Of a stretch of DNA of 64,000 bases, positions 54,573-63,262 are shown piece by piece. The position numbers and the translations under genes were made by a program. The DNA comes from Mycolicibacterium rhodesiae NBB3 (GTDB lineage: Bacteria; Actinomycetota; Actinomycetes; Mycobacteriales; Mycobacteriaceae), in NCBI RefSeq assembly GCF_000230895.2, contig NC_016604.1:4402001-4466000 (forward strand), read 5' to 3'. A model generated the notes under the pieces. It saw nothing but the letters and a program-made list of their open reading frames with translations, had not been told where the DNA came from and did no database searches. Each line of letters starts with the position of its first letter. The stretch's first letter is position 1.

Positions 54573-54998
54573 GTGGTCGCGGCGGACGACGCCCCGAGCT
54601 TCGCCCAAAGACTGGGCATCCAAAAAGATCAGGTTGTGCAGGAGTTGGGCTGGGACGAGGACACCGACGACGACATCCGGGCCGACATCGAGGAAGCGTG
54701 CGGCGGTGAGCTGCTCGACGAAGACGCCGACGACGTGATCGACGTCGTGCTCCTGTGGTGGCGCGATGACGACGGCGACCTCGTGGACCGGCTGATGGAC
54801 GCCATCACGCCCCTGGCAGACGACGGCGTGATCTGGGTCGTCACCCCAAAGACGGGTAAACCCGGACATGTGCAGCCCGCTGACATCGCCGAGTCAGCGC
54901 CGACGGCGGGACTGATGCAGACCTCTTCGGCGAACCTGGGCGACTGGATCGCGAGTCGGCTGGTCCAGCCGAAATCGAAAGCGGCGGGTCGCAGATGA
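54573..54998 (+). CDS. DUF3052 family protein
   Basis: 141 residues from the GTG at 54573, preceded by GGAGG at the right distance (an earlier frame start at 54498 is less likely). Acidic protein with QELGWDEDTDDDIRADIEEACGGEL and WVVTPKTGKPGHVQPADI. DUF3052, unknown role, often next to ahpE. Overlaps the ahpE start by 4 bases (ATGA). Confidence 0.88.
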   Translation: MVAADDAPSFAQRLGIQKDQVVQELGWDEDTDDDIRADIEEACGGELLDEDADDVIDVVLLWWRDDDGDLVDRLMDAITPLADDGVIWVVTPKTGKPGHVQPADIAESAPTAGLMQTSSANLGDWIASRLVQPKSKAAGRR

Positions 54999-55459
54999 TC
55001 GACGTCGGAACCGAGGCGCCGGATTTCACGCTGAAGGACCAGAACGGGCAGCCGGTCACGCTGAGCGACTTCCGGGGCGCAAAGAACGTACTGCTGGTGT
55101 TCTTCCCGTTGGCGTTCACCGGGATCTGTCAGGGGGAGCTCGACGAGATCCGCGATCATCTGGCGGATTACGACAACGACGACACCGCGACGCTGACGAT
55201 TTCGGTCGGTCCACCACCGACCCACAAGGTCTGGGCGACGCAGAGCGGCTTCGAATTTCCGGTGCTGTCGGACTTCTGGCCGCACGGCGCCGTGGCGCAG
55301 GCATACGGCGTGTTCAACGACGACGCCGGATTCGCCAACCGCGGGACTTTCGTGGTGGACCGCACCGGTGCGGTGCGATTCGCCGAGATGAAGGGGCCGG
55401 GGGAGGCGCGCGACCAGGCGGTGTGGACCGACGCGTTGGCGGCGCTGCGATCCGGCTGA
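54995..55459 (+). CDS. ahpE: One-cysteine peroxiredoxin AhpE
   Basis: 154 residues. Peroxidatic Cys45 in PLAFTGICQGEL, no resolving Cys. AhpE class known from M. tuberculosis Rv2238c, which reduces peroxides and peroxynitrite with mycothiol/mycoredoxin. Translationally coupled to DUF3052. Cytosolic. Confidence 0.95.
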   Translation: MIDVGTEAPDFTLKDQNGQPVTLSDFRGAKNVLLVFFPLAFTGICQGELDEIRDHLADYDNDDTATLTISVGPPPTHKVWATQSGFEFPVLSDFWPHGAVAQAYGVFNDDAGFANRGTFVVDRTGAVRFAEMKGPGEARDQAVWTDALAALRSG

Positions 55460-55504
55460 CGAATTTCCTGTCTTACGTCGTCAGCGTGTAATTTGCCCTG
55501 ACGA

Positions 55505-55576
55505 GGGCGCGTAGCTCAGTGGTAGAGCTCTGGTTTTACACACCAGCGGTCGGCGGTTCGATACCGTCCGCGCCCA
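55505..55576 (+). tRNA. tRNA-Val (anticodon TAC)
   Basis: 72 nt with a perfect 7-bp acceptor (GGGCGCG/CGCGCCC), a D-arm with GCTC/GAGC, an anticodon stem CTGGT/ACCAG with loop TTTACAC (anticodon TAC), a variable loop CGGTC, and a T-arm GGCGG-TTCGATA-CCGTC. CCA is not encoded. Confidence 0.96.
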
Positions 55577-55606
55577 CCGACGTATCGGCACTGCCCCCGA
55601 AGTGCT

Positions 55607-55759
55607 TCAGGTGCCCATGCTGAAACGCTTGCGTATGAGTTCGACTACCGAAACGACGTGGGCATCGGGCTGTGGATGACTCGGTGTCATCGCCGTTGCC
55701 TCATCGGCTTGCGCCGGTATGGAAGGTGGGGGATTTTCGGTCTCGTCGGCAGTCGTCAT
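55607..55759 (-). CDS. Possible small protein of 50 residues
   Basis: The interval between the tRNA and the nitroreductase gene (about 350 bases) holds one credible short frame. An ATG at 55757-55759 is preceded by AAAAAAGGAGG at a good distance. The product starts MTTADETENPPPS, is acidic and Pro-rich, then ends in a helical VVSVVELIRKRFSMGT. Mycobacterial annotations list small genes here, so it may be real. No family recognised. Confidence 0.45.
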   Translation of the reverse strand: MTTADETENPPPSIPAQADEATAMTPSHPQPDAHVVSVVELIRKRFSMGT

Positions 55760-55931
55760 GGTGGTGGCCTCCTTTTTTGAGCCGTGCGCCCAAGGGTACT
55801 GCCCGCATCCGGGAGTTCCCGGCGATAGGTGACACCCACATCGGCATCCGTACCTGCTAGGAAGTCGGCGGCAAGAGCGCGGGACGCAAGTTCATCGCGC
55901 GACAGGCGCTCGTCGTGCTGAGATCGATGTC

Positions 55932-56585
55932 ATGACGCAGCACGAATCCCTGACCATGTCGCTCGAAGAGGCGATGCGTACGCAGCGAGCCATCCGAAGG
56001 ATCAAACCCGACCCGGTCGACGATGCGCTCCTGCTGCACATCCTCGAACTCGCCATGAAGGCGCCCACGGGTTCGAACGCGCAGAATTGGGAGTTCATCG
56101 TCGTCAAAGACCGCGAAGTGGTCGCGAAACTCGGCCGCTTGAACCGTACGGCCATCAACCTCGGCGGCGAGATGTACAAGCGCATGCTCGGGAACCGCAT
56201 GGACGAGAAGATGCTTCGCAACGAGAAGGCGGTTCGTTGGCAGGCCGAGCACTTCGACGAGATTCCGGTCGTGATCGTCGCGTGCCTCAAAGGTGTTGTC
56301 CCGCCGTGGCCGCCGGTCGCGGTGACCAGTGCCTACGGGTCCATCTATCCGGCCGTGCAGAACCTCTTGCTGGCCGCGCGTGCCGCCGGATTGGGAGCGG
56401 CGCTGATCACCATCCCGTTGTGGAGCAAGCTGCTGGCGAGGCGCGTCCTCGGTCTGCCGTGGAACGTCACTCCCTGCGCGGTCATTCCGATGGGCTGGCC
56501 GATCGGCAAGTACGGCCCCACGACGCGTCGTCCTGTCGGAGAACTGGTTTCGCTCGACCGCTATGGCAATCGCCCGTTCATGTGA
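55932..56585 (+). CDS. Nitroreductase family flavoprotein
   Basis: 217 residues. Nitroreductase fold: MRTQRAIRRIKPDPVDDALL at the N-terminus, PTGSNAQNWEFIVV (FMN contact) and GSIYPAVQNLLLAARAAGLGAALITIP. An NAD(P)H-dependent FMN enzyme; substrate unknown. A weak DosR-like sequence (GGGACGCAAGTTC, 55881-55893) lies upstream. The DUF2855 gene follows closely. Confidence 0.9.
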   Translation: MTQHESLTMSLEEAMRTQRAIRRIKPDPVDDALLLHILELAMKAPTGSNAQNWEFIVVKDREVVAKLGRLNRTAINLGGEMYKRMLGNRMDEKMLRNEKAVRWQAEHFDEIPVVIVACLKGVVPPWPPVAVTSAYGSIYPAVQNLLLAARAAGLGAALITIPLWSKLLARRVLGLPWNVTPCAVIPMGWPIGKYGPTTRRPVGELVSLDRYGNRPFM

Positions 56586-56595
56586 GGCTGGATAC

Positions 56596-57666
56596 GTGGA
56601 CTTCGAACTGAATCGCACAGATCTGCACGACACTCGATTCGTCGCAGCCGAGCCGCCGGAACTGGCCGACGGCGAGGCGTTGCTCCGTATCGACTCGTTC
56701 GGGCTGACGGCCAACAACATCACCTACGCCGTCTTCGGCGACGCGATGAGGTACTGGGACTTCTTCCCGGCATCCGACCCAGGATGGGGCAAGTTGAACG
56801 TCTGGGGGTACGCCCACGTCGAGGACTCCGGCAATTCCGGTGTGCGGGAGGGCATGCGCGTCTACGGCTACCTGCCGTGCGCCAGTCGCCTGGTGGTTGT
56901 TCCGTCCCGCATCACCGAGAAGGGGTTCACCGACGCTTCGCCTCACCGGGCCAACCTGCCGTCGGCCTATCAGGGTTACCGCGATATCGAAACCGATCCC
57001 GTCTACTCACCCGACCAGGAGAACGAGCACATCCTGTTCTTCCCGCTGTTCTTCACGTCATTCCTCATCGACGACTTCCTGGCCGACGAGAACTTCTTCA
57101 GCGCGGACACCGTCGTCATCTCCAGCGCCTCGTCCAAGACGGCGATCATCGCGGCGTACCTGCTCGCCAAGCGTGACGCGATCGAGGTCGTCGGGCTGAC
57201 GTCGGCGGGCAACCGCGAGTTCGTCGAGGGACTGGACATCTACGACTCGGTGGGCCTGTACGACTCGGTATCTGAGCTTCCCGGGGAGCGGGCCGTCTAT
57301 GTCGACATCTCCGGCGACGGCGCGGTCCGCTCCGACGTACACGCCCACTACGGCGATCGTCTGACCCACAGCTCGACGGTCGGTGCGACCCACTGGACTC
57401 AAATGGCGCCCGGTGCAGGTGAACTCGCGGGGCCCAGCCCGGTGTTCTTTTTTGCGCCGGACCGGATCACCAAGCGCGGCAACGACTGGGGGACTGCCGA
57501 GCTCGACCGCAGGGTCGCCGAGTCGTGGGCGCCGTTCGCCCAGTGGGCGGCGGGCTGGCTACGCGTGGAACGGATCTCGACCGAGGAAGAGATCCAAACG
57601 GCCTACCTCGAACTGCTCGACGGCAAGGTCGACCCCGCTTCGGGCATCGTCGTGCGCCTCAGCTAG
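56596..57666 (+). CDS. DUF2855 family protein (MDR-like fold)
   Basis: 356 residues from the GTG at 56596, 11 bases after the nitroreductase stop; the longer frame from 56563 is rejected. The N-terminus EALLRIDSFGLTANNITYAVFG resembles medium-chain reductases but without zinc ligands. DTVVISSASSKTAIIAAYLL replaces the cofactor loop. DUF2855 proteins occur in actinobacteria; reaction unknown. Likely co-transcribed with the nitroreductase. Confidence 0.85.
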   Translation: MDFELNRTDLHDTRFVAAEPPELADGEALLRIDSFGLTANNITYAVFGDAMRYWDFFPASDPGWGKLNVWGYAHVEDSGNSGVREGMRVYGYLPCASRLVVVPSRITEKGFTDASPHRANLPSAYQGYRDIETDPVYSPDQENEHILFFPLFFTSFLIDDFLADENFFSADTVVISSASSKTAIIAAYLLAKRDAIEVVGLTSAGNREFVEGLDIYDSVGLYDSVSELPGERAVYVDISGDGAVRSDVHAHYGDRLTHSSTVGATHWTQMAPGAGELAGPSPVFFFAPDRITKRGNDWGTAELDRRVAESWAPFAQWAAGWLRVERISTEEEIQTAYLELLDGKVDPASGIVVRLS

Positions 57667-57783
57667 CAAGGGGCCTGCTGGCGTACCGTCACCAGGCTCG
57701 AGTGATCGAGGAACCAGCCGTCACTCGGGCCGTTCCGACGTCGAAGACGGACACCGGTGATTAGAGGCGTTTGGCCACCGTCG

Positions 57784-57801
57784 TTCGGGACCAATGCCTC
57801 C
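57784..57801. promoter_or_regulatory. Possible DosR (DevR) box upstream of the stress protein gene
   Basis: TTCGGGACCAATGCCTCC matches the first half of the DosR consensus (TTSGGGAC) well and the second half partly (AA, G and C retained). About 63 bases before the universal stress protein start, a usual distance; Usp genes are common in the DosR regulon. Suggestive only. Confidence 0.4.
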
Positions 57802-57821
57802 ATCCCGGACCACTGCCGCCG

Positions 57822-57839
57822 CCTTAGCGTCACCTAAGG
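57822..57839. promoter_or_regulatory. Inverted repeat before the universal stress protein gene
   Basis: CCTTAG (57822-57827) and CTAAGG (57834-57839) around six bases, 25 bases before the ATG at 57865. A perfect 6-bp dyad between the possible DosR box and the ribosome site (AGGAGG). Could be an operator or a short leader hairpin. Confidence 0.4.
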
Positions 57840-57864
57840 TCGTCAATCGCCAGGAGGATCCGAC

Positions 57865-58767
57865 ATGTCCACGCGCAGCTCACATCACGGTGTCGTCGTC
57901 GGCACCGACGGGTCGCCCTCGTCGCATGCAGCGCTGAGGTGGGCGGCACGAGAGGCAACGTTGCACCACGTCCCGCTTACCGTCGTTCACGTTGCCGCTC
58001 CGCTCGCGGTGGCGTCGTCGACGCTGGCCTGGCCCGCAGGCGGAGTTCCCGAGGAGATTTTCGCGCTTCAGGAGAACGACGCCCGCAGGATCGTCGAGGA
58101 GGCCATCGCCGCCATAGCGGACAGCGCCGTTGGCGGTGATCGGCCGGAGGTCGACAGTGAACTGTTGTTCGGACGACCCGTGCCGACCCTTGTCGATCTG
58201 TCCAAAGACGCCCAGCTGGTGGTTGTCGGGTGCCGCGGCCGAACCGGCAAGCATCGCCGCCTGCTCGGCTCGGTCAGCACCGGATTGATTCACCACGCCC
58301 ATTGTCCCGTCGCTGTGGTTCACGACGAGGTTTCGTCTTCGGTCGAGTCGTCCCAGCTTCCGGTGCTGGTGGGCATCGACGGTTCGCCAACATCGGAGCC
58401 GGCGATCGCGACGGCATTCGACGAAGCTTCGCGGCGCGGCGTGGACTTGGTGGCTTTGCACGTCTGGAGTGATGCAGACATGACCCTCGATTACGGCATC
58501 GAAGACTCCGCGCTGCAACGCGCGGCGGACAAGACGCTTGCCGAAAGCCTCGCCGGCTGGCAGGAGCGCTACCCCGATGTCACAGTGCACCGCGTGGTCG
58601 AGCTCGACCGACCGGCCAGCCAGCTTCTGGACCGCGCCGAGAGGGCTCAGCTCGTCGTCGTCGGTAGTCACGGCCGCGGTGGATTCGCCGGGATGATGCT
58701 CGGTTCGGTCAGCACAGTCGTGGCGCAGGAGGCCGGCGTGCCGGTCATCGTCACGCGCCAGCGCTAG
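57865..58767 (+). CDS. Universal stress protein with two UspA domains
   Basis: 300 residues, strong AGGAGG before the ATG. Two Usp domains (about 8-145 and 155-298). Each has the ATP-binding motif: VVGCRGRTGKHRRLLGSVS and VVGSHGRGGFAGMMLGSVS. Tandem Usp proteins in mycobacteria bind ATP and often respond to hypoxia or nitric oxide. Upstream sequence has a possible DosR box. Confidence 0.93.
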   Translation: MSTRSSHHGVVVGTDGSPSSHAALRWAAREATLHHVPLTVVHVAAPLAVASSTLAWPAGGVPEEIFALQENDARRIVEEAIAAIADSAVGGDRPEVDSELLFGRPVPTLVDLSKDAQLVVVGCRGRTGKHRRLLGSVSTGLIHHAHCPVAVVHDEVSSSVESSQLPVLVGIDGSPTSEPAIATAFDEASRRGVDLVALHVWSDADMTLDYGIEDSALQRAADKTLAESLAGWQERYPDVTVHRVVELDRPASQLLDRAERAQLVVVGSHGRGGFAGMMLGSVSTVVAQEAGVPVIVTRQR

Positions 58768-58817
58768 CCGGAAGACATGAGTCGTCCCGGGTGCGGCCTC
58801 GCGCATGGTCGTGAACC

Positions 58818-59213
58818 TCAGCCAGGCAGCGCGAAGAACTCCAGCGCGACGCCGTCGGGATCGCGGAAACTCAGTCCCGACCCGTAGCTCTCGTCGACGA
58901 TGCCGCTGTGTTGGACGCCGAGTTCGTCCAGTCGCGTGACCCAGCGTTCGAGTTCGGCGCGGTCAGCGCATCCGAAGCCGACATGGTCGAGTCCGACTCG
59001 GAACTCGCTGAAACGTTCGTCAGGGGCCGCCTGATCGTGCTGGTGAATGCCGAACAGGGTGCCGTTGTCGAATGCCCACACCAGATGGTGGAAGCCGGCG
59101 TCGGTGTGCTCGTCGATGACCGGCTCCGACTCGAGCAGGGCCCGGTACCAGGGTCCGCTGACCTCGAGGTCGCGCACGGTCACCGCCACATGGTTGAGCG
59201 CTGGAAATGGCAT
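58818..59213 (-). CDS. Glyoxalase/bleomycin-resistance (VOC) family protein
   Basis: 131 residues from the ATG at 59211-59213. VOC fold: NHVAVTVRDLEVSGPWYRALL, then GLDHVGFGCADRAELERWV and SFRDPDGVALEFF with a metal-ligand Glu. Role may be dioxygenase, glyoxalase or binding protein. Convergent with the Usp gene; divergent from cobD. Confidence 0.9.
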   Translation of the reverse strand: MPFPALNHVAVTVRDLEVSGPWYRALLESEPVIDEHTDAGFHHLVWAFDNGTLFGIHQHDQAAPDERFSEFRVGLDHVGFGCADRAELERWVTRLDELGVQHSGIVDESYGSGLSFRDPDGVALEFFALPG

Positions 59214-59300
59214 CGTGGACTCCTCGCTGTTGGGACTGTAGTGATCATTAACCCGCAACCAACGCAATTCGGCTACACCCGGTTGTGAGACGCTGCCGGG

Positions 59301-60275
59301 ATGCCTGCGCCACGTCGTACCGGTCGCGCCGCCGGGATTGCGACGGGGTGGCTGGCCGACCTGATGTTCGGTGACCCGAGTCGAGGTCATCCGGTCGCGA
59401 TGTTCGGCCGTGGCGCAGCGCTTTTCGAGCGGCTGACCTACGCCGACACCCGGCGTGCCGGTGTGGTGCACACCGCGGCTCTGATCGGTGCGCTAGGGGC
59501 GACGGGCGTACTGGTCGAGCGAGCGACCGGTCGCGCGGGTCAGGTGGGCGTGGCCGCGGTGACGGCCCCTGCGACATTCGTGGCGTTGGGCGGCACATCG
59601 CTCGCCCGCACCGGCGATCAGATGGCTGCCCACCTCAACGCCGGCGACCTGGACAGCGCCCGACGTCTGCTCCCGTCGCTGTGCGGACGCGATCCGTCCG
59701 TCCTCGACGCCGAGGGCCTCACGCGGGCGGCGCTGGAATCGGTCGCGGAGAACACCTCCGATGCCCATGTCGCGCCGGCGCTGTGGGGAGCCCTCGGCGG
59801 CGTTCCCGCGATTCTGGTGTATCGGGGGGCCAACACTCTGGACGCGATGATCGGCCACCGCTCGTCACGGTATACGCGATTCGGTTGGGCCGCAGCGCGT
59901 TTGGACGACGCCGCCAACTACCTCGCAGCACGCGTCACGGGAGCCTTGGTCGTGGTGTGCGCACCGGTGGTCGGTGGGTCACCGCTCGGTGCGTGGCGGG
60001 CATGGCGCAGTGACGCCGCACGTCACCCCAGCCCGAATGCGGGTGTCGTCGAAGCCGCCTTCGCCGGCGCGCTGGGCGTGCGATTGGGCGGTCCGACGCA
60101 GTACGCCCACGAACTGGAGATCCGGCCGACGCTCGGCGACGGCCCGGCGCCGAAGACATCCGACCTCGCGCGGGCCGTGCGACTGTCTCGCGCGGTGCAA
60201 GCGGCAGCCGCGATCGTGGCGGTCGTTCTCAGCGTCGCCGTCCGTACCGGTCGGCGAGCTTCGCCTCCGTCGTGA
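59301..60275 (+). CDS. cobD: Adenosylcobinamide-phosphate synthase CobD/CbiB
   Basis: 324 residues. Membrane protein of the CobD/CbiB family: GWLADLMFGDPSRGHPVAMFG, VAENTSDAHVAPALWGALGG, YRGANTLDAMIGHRS and RFGWAAARLDDAANYLAAR. Attaches the aminopropanol linker to adenosylcobyric acid in B12 synthesis. Its 3' end overlaps the convergent SURF1 gene by 47 bases. The next cobalamin gene, cobC, is 2 kb downstream. Confidence 0.95.
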   Translation: MPAPRRTGRAAGIATGWLADLMFGDPSRGHPVAMFGRGAALFERLTYADTRRAGVVHTAALIGALGATGVLVERATGRAGQVGVAAVTAPATFVALGGTSLARTGDQMAAHLNAGDLDSARRLLPSLCGRDPSVLDAEGLTRAALESVAENTSDAHVAPALWGALGGVPAILVYRGANTLDAMIGHRSSRYTRFGWAAARLDDAANYLAARVTGALVVVCAPVVGGSPLGAWRAWRSDAARHPSPNAGVVEAAFAGALGVRLGGPTQYAHELEIRPTLGDGPAPKTSDLARAVRLSRAVQAAAAIVAVVLSVAVRTGRRASPPS

Positions 60276-61050
60276 CGGGGGCGTCCGGCCGCACCGCCTC
60301 CTTCGCGACCTTCTCCCGTCGGCGCTGCTGGATTTCGGCCCGGATGAAGTATCCGAGGCCGATCGGCGCGATGATTCCGAACGCGATCCATTGGATGCCG
60401 TACGAGAGGAACGGGCCCGCGTCGAGGTTGGGCAGTCCCATCACGCCGAGTCCGCCGGGCTGATCCTCGACCACCTGCAGGTACGACCCCGTCAGTGGCA
60501 CTCCGGTGACCGCAGCGATCTGCTCGGTGTTGATCGAGTAGACCTGCTGCGCCCCGTCCTGACGGAACGGCTCCTTGCCCTGCACGAGGCCTTCGGAGTC
60601 CCGCAGCCGGGCGGTGATGGTCACCTCTTGCGTCGGCGGCGCGGGAATCGCAGGTACTTTCGAGCCGCCTTCAGGCCGGACGTAGCCACGGTTGACGAGC
60701 ACGGTCGGACCGTTCTTCACCGCGAACGGCACCAGCACCTCGAAGGCCGGTTCACCCTCGACCGACCGCAACCGCGCCAGCACCTGCGCGTCGGGCAGAT
60801 ACTTGCCGGTGGCGGTGACCCGACGCCACTGCTCATCGGGTGCCGACGAATCTTGTTGCGGTAGAAGCGTTGTCACCGGCACCGGTTCCGCGGTCACCGA
60901 GTGGGAGATCTGGTCGTTCTCCCGTGACGTCTTGGTGTTCTTGCCGAGCTGCCAGGGCGCCAGCACGGTGAAGCAGAGGTACGCGAACGCCAGCACCACA
61001 ACGAACAGCACCAGCCAGGATGGCCGCAGCAGGAACGCCAAGCGCTTCAT
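60229..61050 (-). CDS. SURF1-like protein (cytochrome oxidase assembly)
   Basis: 273 residues from the ATG at 61048-61050, whose first base pair region overlaps the ptpA stop (TGATG). Two membrane helices (LVLFVVVLAFAYLCFTVLAPWQLG and IQWIAFGIIAPIGLGYFI) bracket a periplasmic domain with LVNRGYVRPEGG. SURF1/Shy1 family, helps assemble heme-copper cytochrome oxidase. Rv2235 position. Confidence 0.92.
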   Translation of the reverse strand: MKRLAFLLRPSWLVLFVVVLAFAYLCFTVLAPWQLGKNTKTSRENDQISHSVTAEPVPVTTLLPQQDSSAPDEQWRRVTATGKYLPDAQVLARLRSVEGEPAFEVLVPFAVKNGPTVLVNRGYVRPEGGSKVPAIPAPPTQEVTITARLRDSEGLVQGKEPFRQDGAQQVYSINTEQIAAVTGVPLTGSYLQVVEDQPGGLGVMGLPNLDAGPFLSYGIQWIAFGIIAPIGLGYFIRAEIQQRRREKVAKEAVRPDAPVTTEAKLADRYGRRR

Positions 61051-61556
61051 CAGCTTGCGATGCCCCGCTCGGTGAGCTGCTCGTCGACCCACTGGTGCAG
61101 GCCCGGCAGGGACGCGTCGATCACCGCGAAGACGTCCTCGAAATCGTCATGGTTGCCGTAGTAGGGATCCTCGACATCCATCGGGTGGGCTCCGGACCGC
61201 GGGTCGAACGACCGGAGCATCCGGACCCTGTCGTCCTCGACGCCCAGGTCCTTCAGCATCCTGACGTGGTTTCGGCCCAGCGCGATCACGAGGTCGGCGG
61301 ACAGGTGGTCGTCGTCGATCTGCGCTGCTCGATGCGACGTGGGGTAGCCGTGCGCGCGCAGGACGTGGCTGGCCCGCCGGTCCGCGGGTTCGCCCGCATG
61401 CCAACCGCCGGTGCCGGCGCTGGTCACCCGCACCGCATCGGCGAGGCCGCGTTCGCTGATCTGGTGGGCGAACATCTTCTCCGCCATCGGCGAGCGGCAG
61501 ATGTTGCCCGAGCAGATGAAGGTGATGTGCAGCGGCTCGAAAGAAGATCTAGACAC
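61050..61556 (-). CDS. ptpA: Low-molecular-weight protein tyrosine phosphatase PtpA
   Basis: 168 residues. P-loop CSGNICRS with nucleophile Cys15 and Arg21; general acid Asp in DVEDPYYG. From memory M. tuberculosis PtpA has CTGNICRS at this place. A secreted effector in M. tuberculosis; in a saprophyte the role is less clear. The ATG overlaps the end of ptkA by 8 bases. Confidence 0.94.
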   Translation of the reverse strand: MSRSSFEPLHITFICSGNICRSPMAEKMFAHQISERGLADAVRVTSAGTGGWHAGEPADRRASHVLRAHGYPTSHRAAQIDDDHLSADLVIALGRNHVRMLKDLGVEDDRVRMLRSFDPRSGAHPMDVEDPYYGNHDDFEDVFAVIDASLPGLHQWVDEQLTERGIAS

Positions 61557-62202
61557 CGAGCACCTCCCGCAGTTCGTTCACGGTGGCGACACGGGCATGA
61601 GGGACCACCGCATCGGGGCCGTCGAAGTCCGCGCCCCCGTATCCCCATCCGACGACAACCGTGTCGATGCCGTGTTCTGCGGCGCCCTCGACGTCGTGTG
61701 ACCGGTCGCCGACCATCAGCAGTCGGTCCGGCAACGGTTCCAGCTGGGCCAGCGCGTGCTTGACGACCGCGGACTTCGTCGCGCGAAGGCCGTCGACGCT
61801 CGCGCCCGCGATGACCTCGAAATGCTCGTCGAGACCGAAGTGGTCGAGGATCCGATGCGCGGTTGGTTCGGCCTTCGAGGTGGCCACCGCCAGCCGAATC
61901 CCCGCGGCCCGCAGGTCGGCGAGCAGGGAAGCGATTCCGTCGAACGGACGGTTCATCGCCCAGCCGCGGGCCAGGTAGTCCGCGCGATACGCGGCAATCG
62001 CGTCGTCGGCCTGCTCGCCGAGACCCATCTCCCGCAGCGTGTGGTGCATCGGCGGGCCGACGATCATGGACGCCAGATCGCCGTCGGGGACGTCGGCGCC
62101 GATCGTGGCCAGCGCATGACGGAAGCTGGCCACGATGCCCTCTGCCGAATCGGTCAGGGTGCCGTCGAGGTCGAAGATCACCAGCTGTGGGCGGGCCGTC
62201 AC
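61549..62202 (-). CDS. ptkA: HAD-superfamily phosphatase/kinase-like protein (PtkA homologue)
   Basis: 217 residues from a GTG at 62202. HAD motifs: FDLDGTLTD (Asp11, Asp13), VATSKAEPTAHRIL and MVGDRSHDVEGA. The homologue PtkA (Rv2232) is a protein tyrosine kinase of about 291 residues with a disordered N-terminal region, as I recall; here that extension is absent. It may be an ordinary phosphoglycolate-phosphatase-type HAD enzyme. Operon with ptpA. Confidence 0.88.
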   Translation of the reverse strand: MTARPQLVIFDLDGTLTDSAEGIVASFRHALATIGADVPDGDLASMIVGPPMHHTLREMGLGEQADDAIAAYRADYLARGWAMNRPFDGIASLLADLRAAGIRLAVATSKAEPTAHRILDHFGLDEHFEVIAGASVDGLRATKSAVVKHALAQLEPLPDRLLMVGDRSHDVEGAAEHGIDTVVVGWGYGGADFDGPDAVVPHARVATVNELREVLGV

Positions 62203-62239
62203 GATCTCATTGTCCCCGACGGCCCACTACTGTCGTGAT

Positions 62240-63262
62240 GTGGCAAGCCAATCCCGCCCGGGAGCGCGTTACCACGGCGACCAGGCCGCAGCCCCGGGCA
62301 TGCTGGACTTCGCCGTCAACGTGCGCGCCGACGGGCCGCCGTCATGGCTGGTCGATCGGCTCACCGCCCGGATGGCCGACCTCGGCAGGTACCCGAGCGA
62401 AGCCGACGAGACACGTGCGCGAACCGCCGTCGCCGCACGACACGGACGCAGCGTCGATGAGGTGGCGTTGCTCGCCGGGGGAGCCGAGGGGTTCGCACTG
62501 CTGCCGAACCTGCGGCCGCGGTCGGCGGCACTGATCGCGCCCTCGTTCACCGAACCCGAGGCCGCACTGGCCGCGGCAGGCGTGCCGTTGCACCATGTGG
62601 TGCTCGCCCCGCCCTACCGGCTGGGCGACGGCGTCGTGCCGGAGGACGCCGACCTCGTCGTCGTCGGGAACCCGACCAATCCGACCTCGGTACTACACAC
62701 CCGTGAACAGCTCGCTGCGCTGCGCAGGCCCGGCCGGATCGTCGTCGTCGACGAGGCGTTCGCAGACGCGGTGCCCGGTGAGCCCGAGTCGCTGGCCGCG
62801 CAGTCGCTCCCCGACGTGATCGTGCTGCGCAGCCTCACGAAGACATGGGCACTGGCAGGTCTACGTGTCGGCTACGCGTTCGCGCCCGCCGCGCTGCTCG
62901 ACCGGTTGACCGCACGACGCCCACACTGGCCGCTCGGGGTGTTGCAGCTGGAAGCGATCACCGCGTGCAGCGCACCCGATGCCGTTGCCGAGGCCGACCG
63001 CGGCGCACAACGCCTGCACCAGCTGCGTGCCGAGATGGTCGACGGCCTGACTAGCATCGGAGTAGATGTCGTCGACGGATGTGCGCCCTTTGTCCTCTTC
63101 GCGGTCGAGGATGCCGAACTGATGCGAAAGCACCTCGACGGCAAGGGTGTTGCGGTGCGGCGGTGTGACACCTTCGTCGGCTTGGACGGCCAGTTCCTGC
63201 GGGCGGCGGTGCGACCGGAGTGGCCGGCGCTGGTCGAGGCGATGGCCGAGGTGATGCCGTGA
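62240..63262 (+). CDS. cobC: PLP-dependent aminotransferase-like CobC
   Basis: 340 residues from the GTG at 62240 (earlier open frame rejected). Fold type I: PLP-Lys in LRSLTKTWALAGLRVGY, GGAEGFALLPNL, GNPTNPTS and VVDEAFADAV. CobC/CobD-type threonine-phosphate decarboxylase branch that makes aminopropanol phosphate for cobalamin. Divergent from ptkA, GTGA overlap with the NIF3-like gene. Confidence 0.9.
   Translation: MASQSRPGARYHGDQAAAPGMLDFAVNVRADGPPSWLVDRLTARMADLGRYPSEADETRARTAVAARHGRSVDEVALLAGGAEGFALLPNLRPRSAALIAPSFTEPEAALAAAGVPLHHVVLAPPYRLGDGVVPEDADLVVVGNPTNPTSVLHTREQLAALRRPGRIVVVDEAFADAVPGEPESLAAQSLPDVIVLRSLTKTWALAGLRVGYAFAPAALLDRLTARRPHWPLGVLQLEAITACSAPDAVAEADRGAQRLHQLRAEMVDGLTSIGVDVVDGCAPFVLFAVEDAELMRKHLDGKGVAVRRCDTFVGLDGQFLRAAVRPEWPALVEAMAEVMP

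Noticed and set aside
55505..55576. Integration site use of the tRNA-Val gene
   Set aside because: No integrase, no repeated tRNA 3' end and no foreign block next to it in the window.
55672..55860. 62-codon plus-strand frame between the tRNA and nitroreductase
   Set aside because: No ribosome site; the opposite strand has a better supported 50-codon frame.
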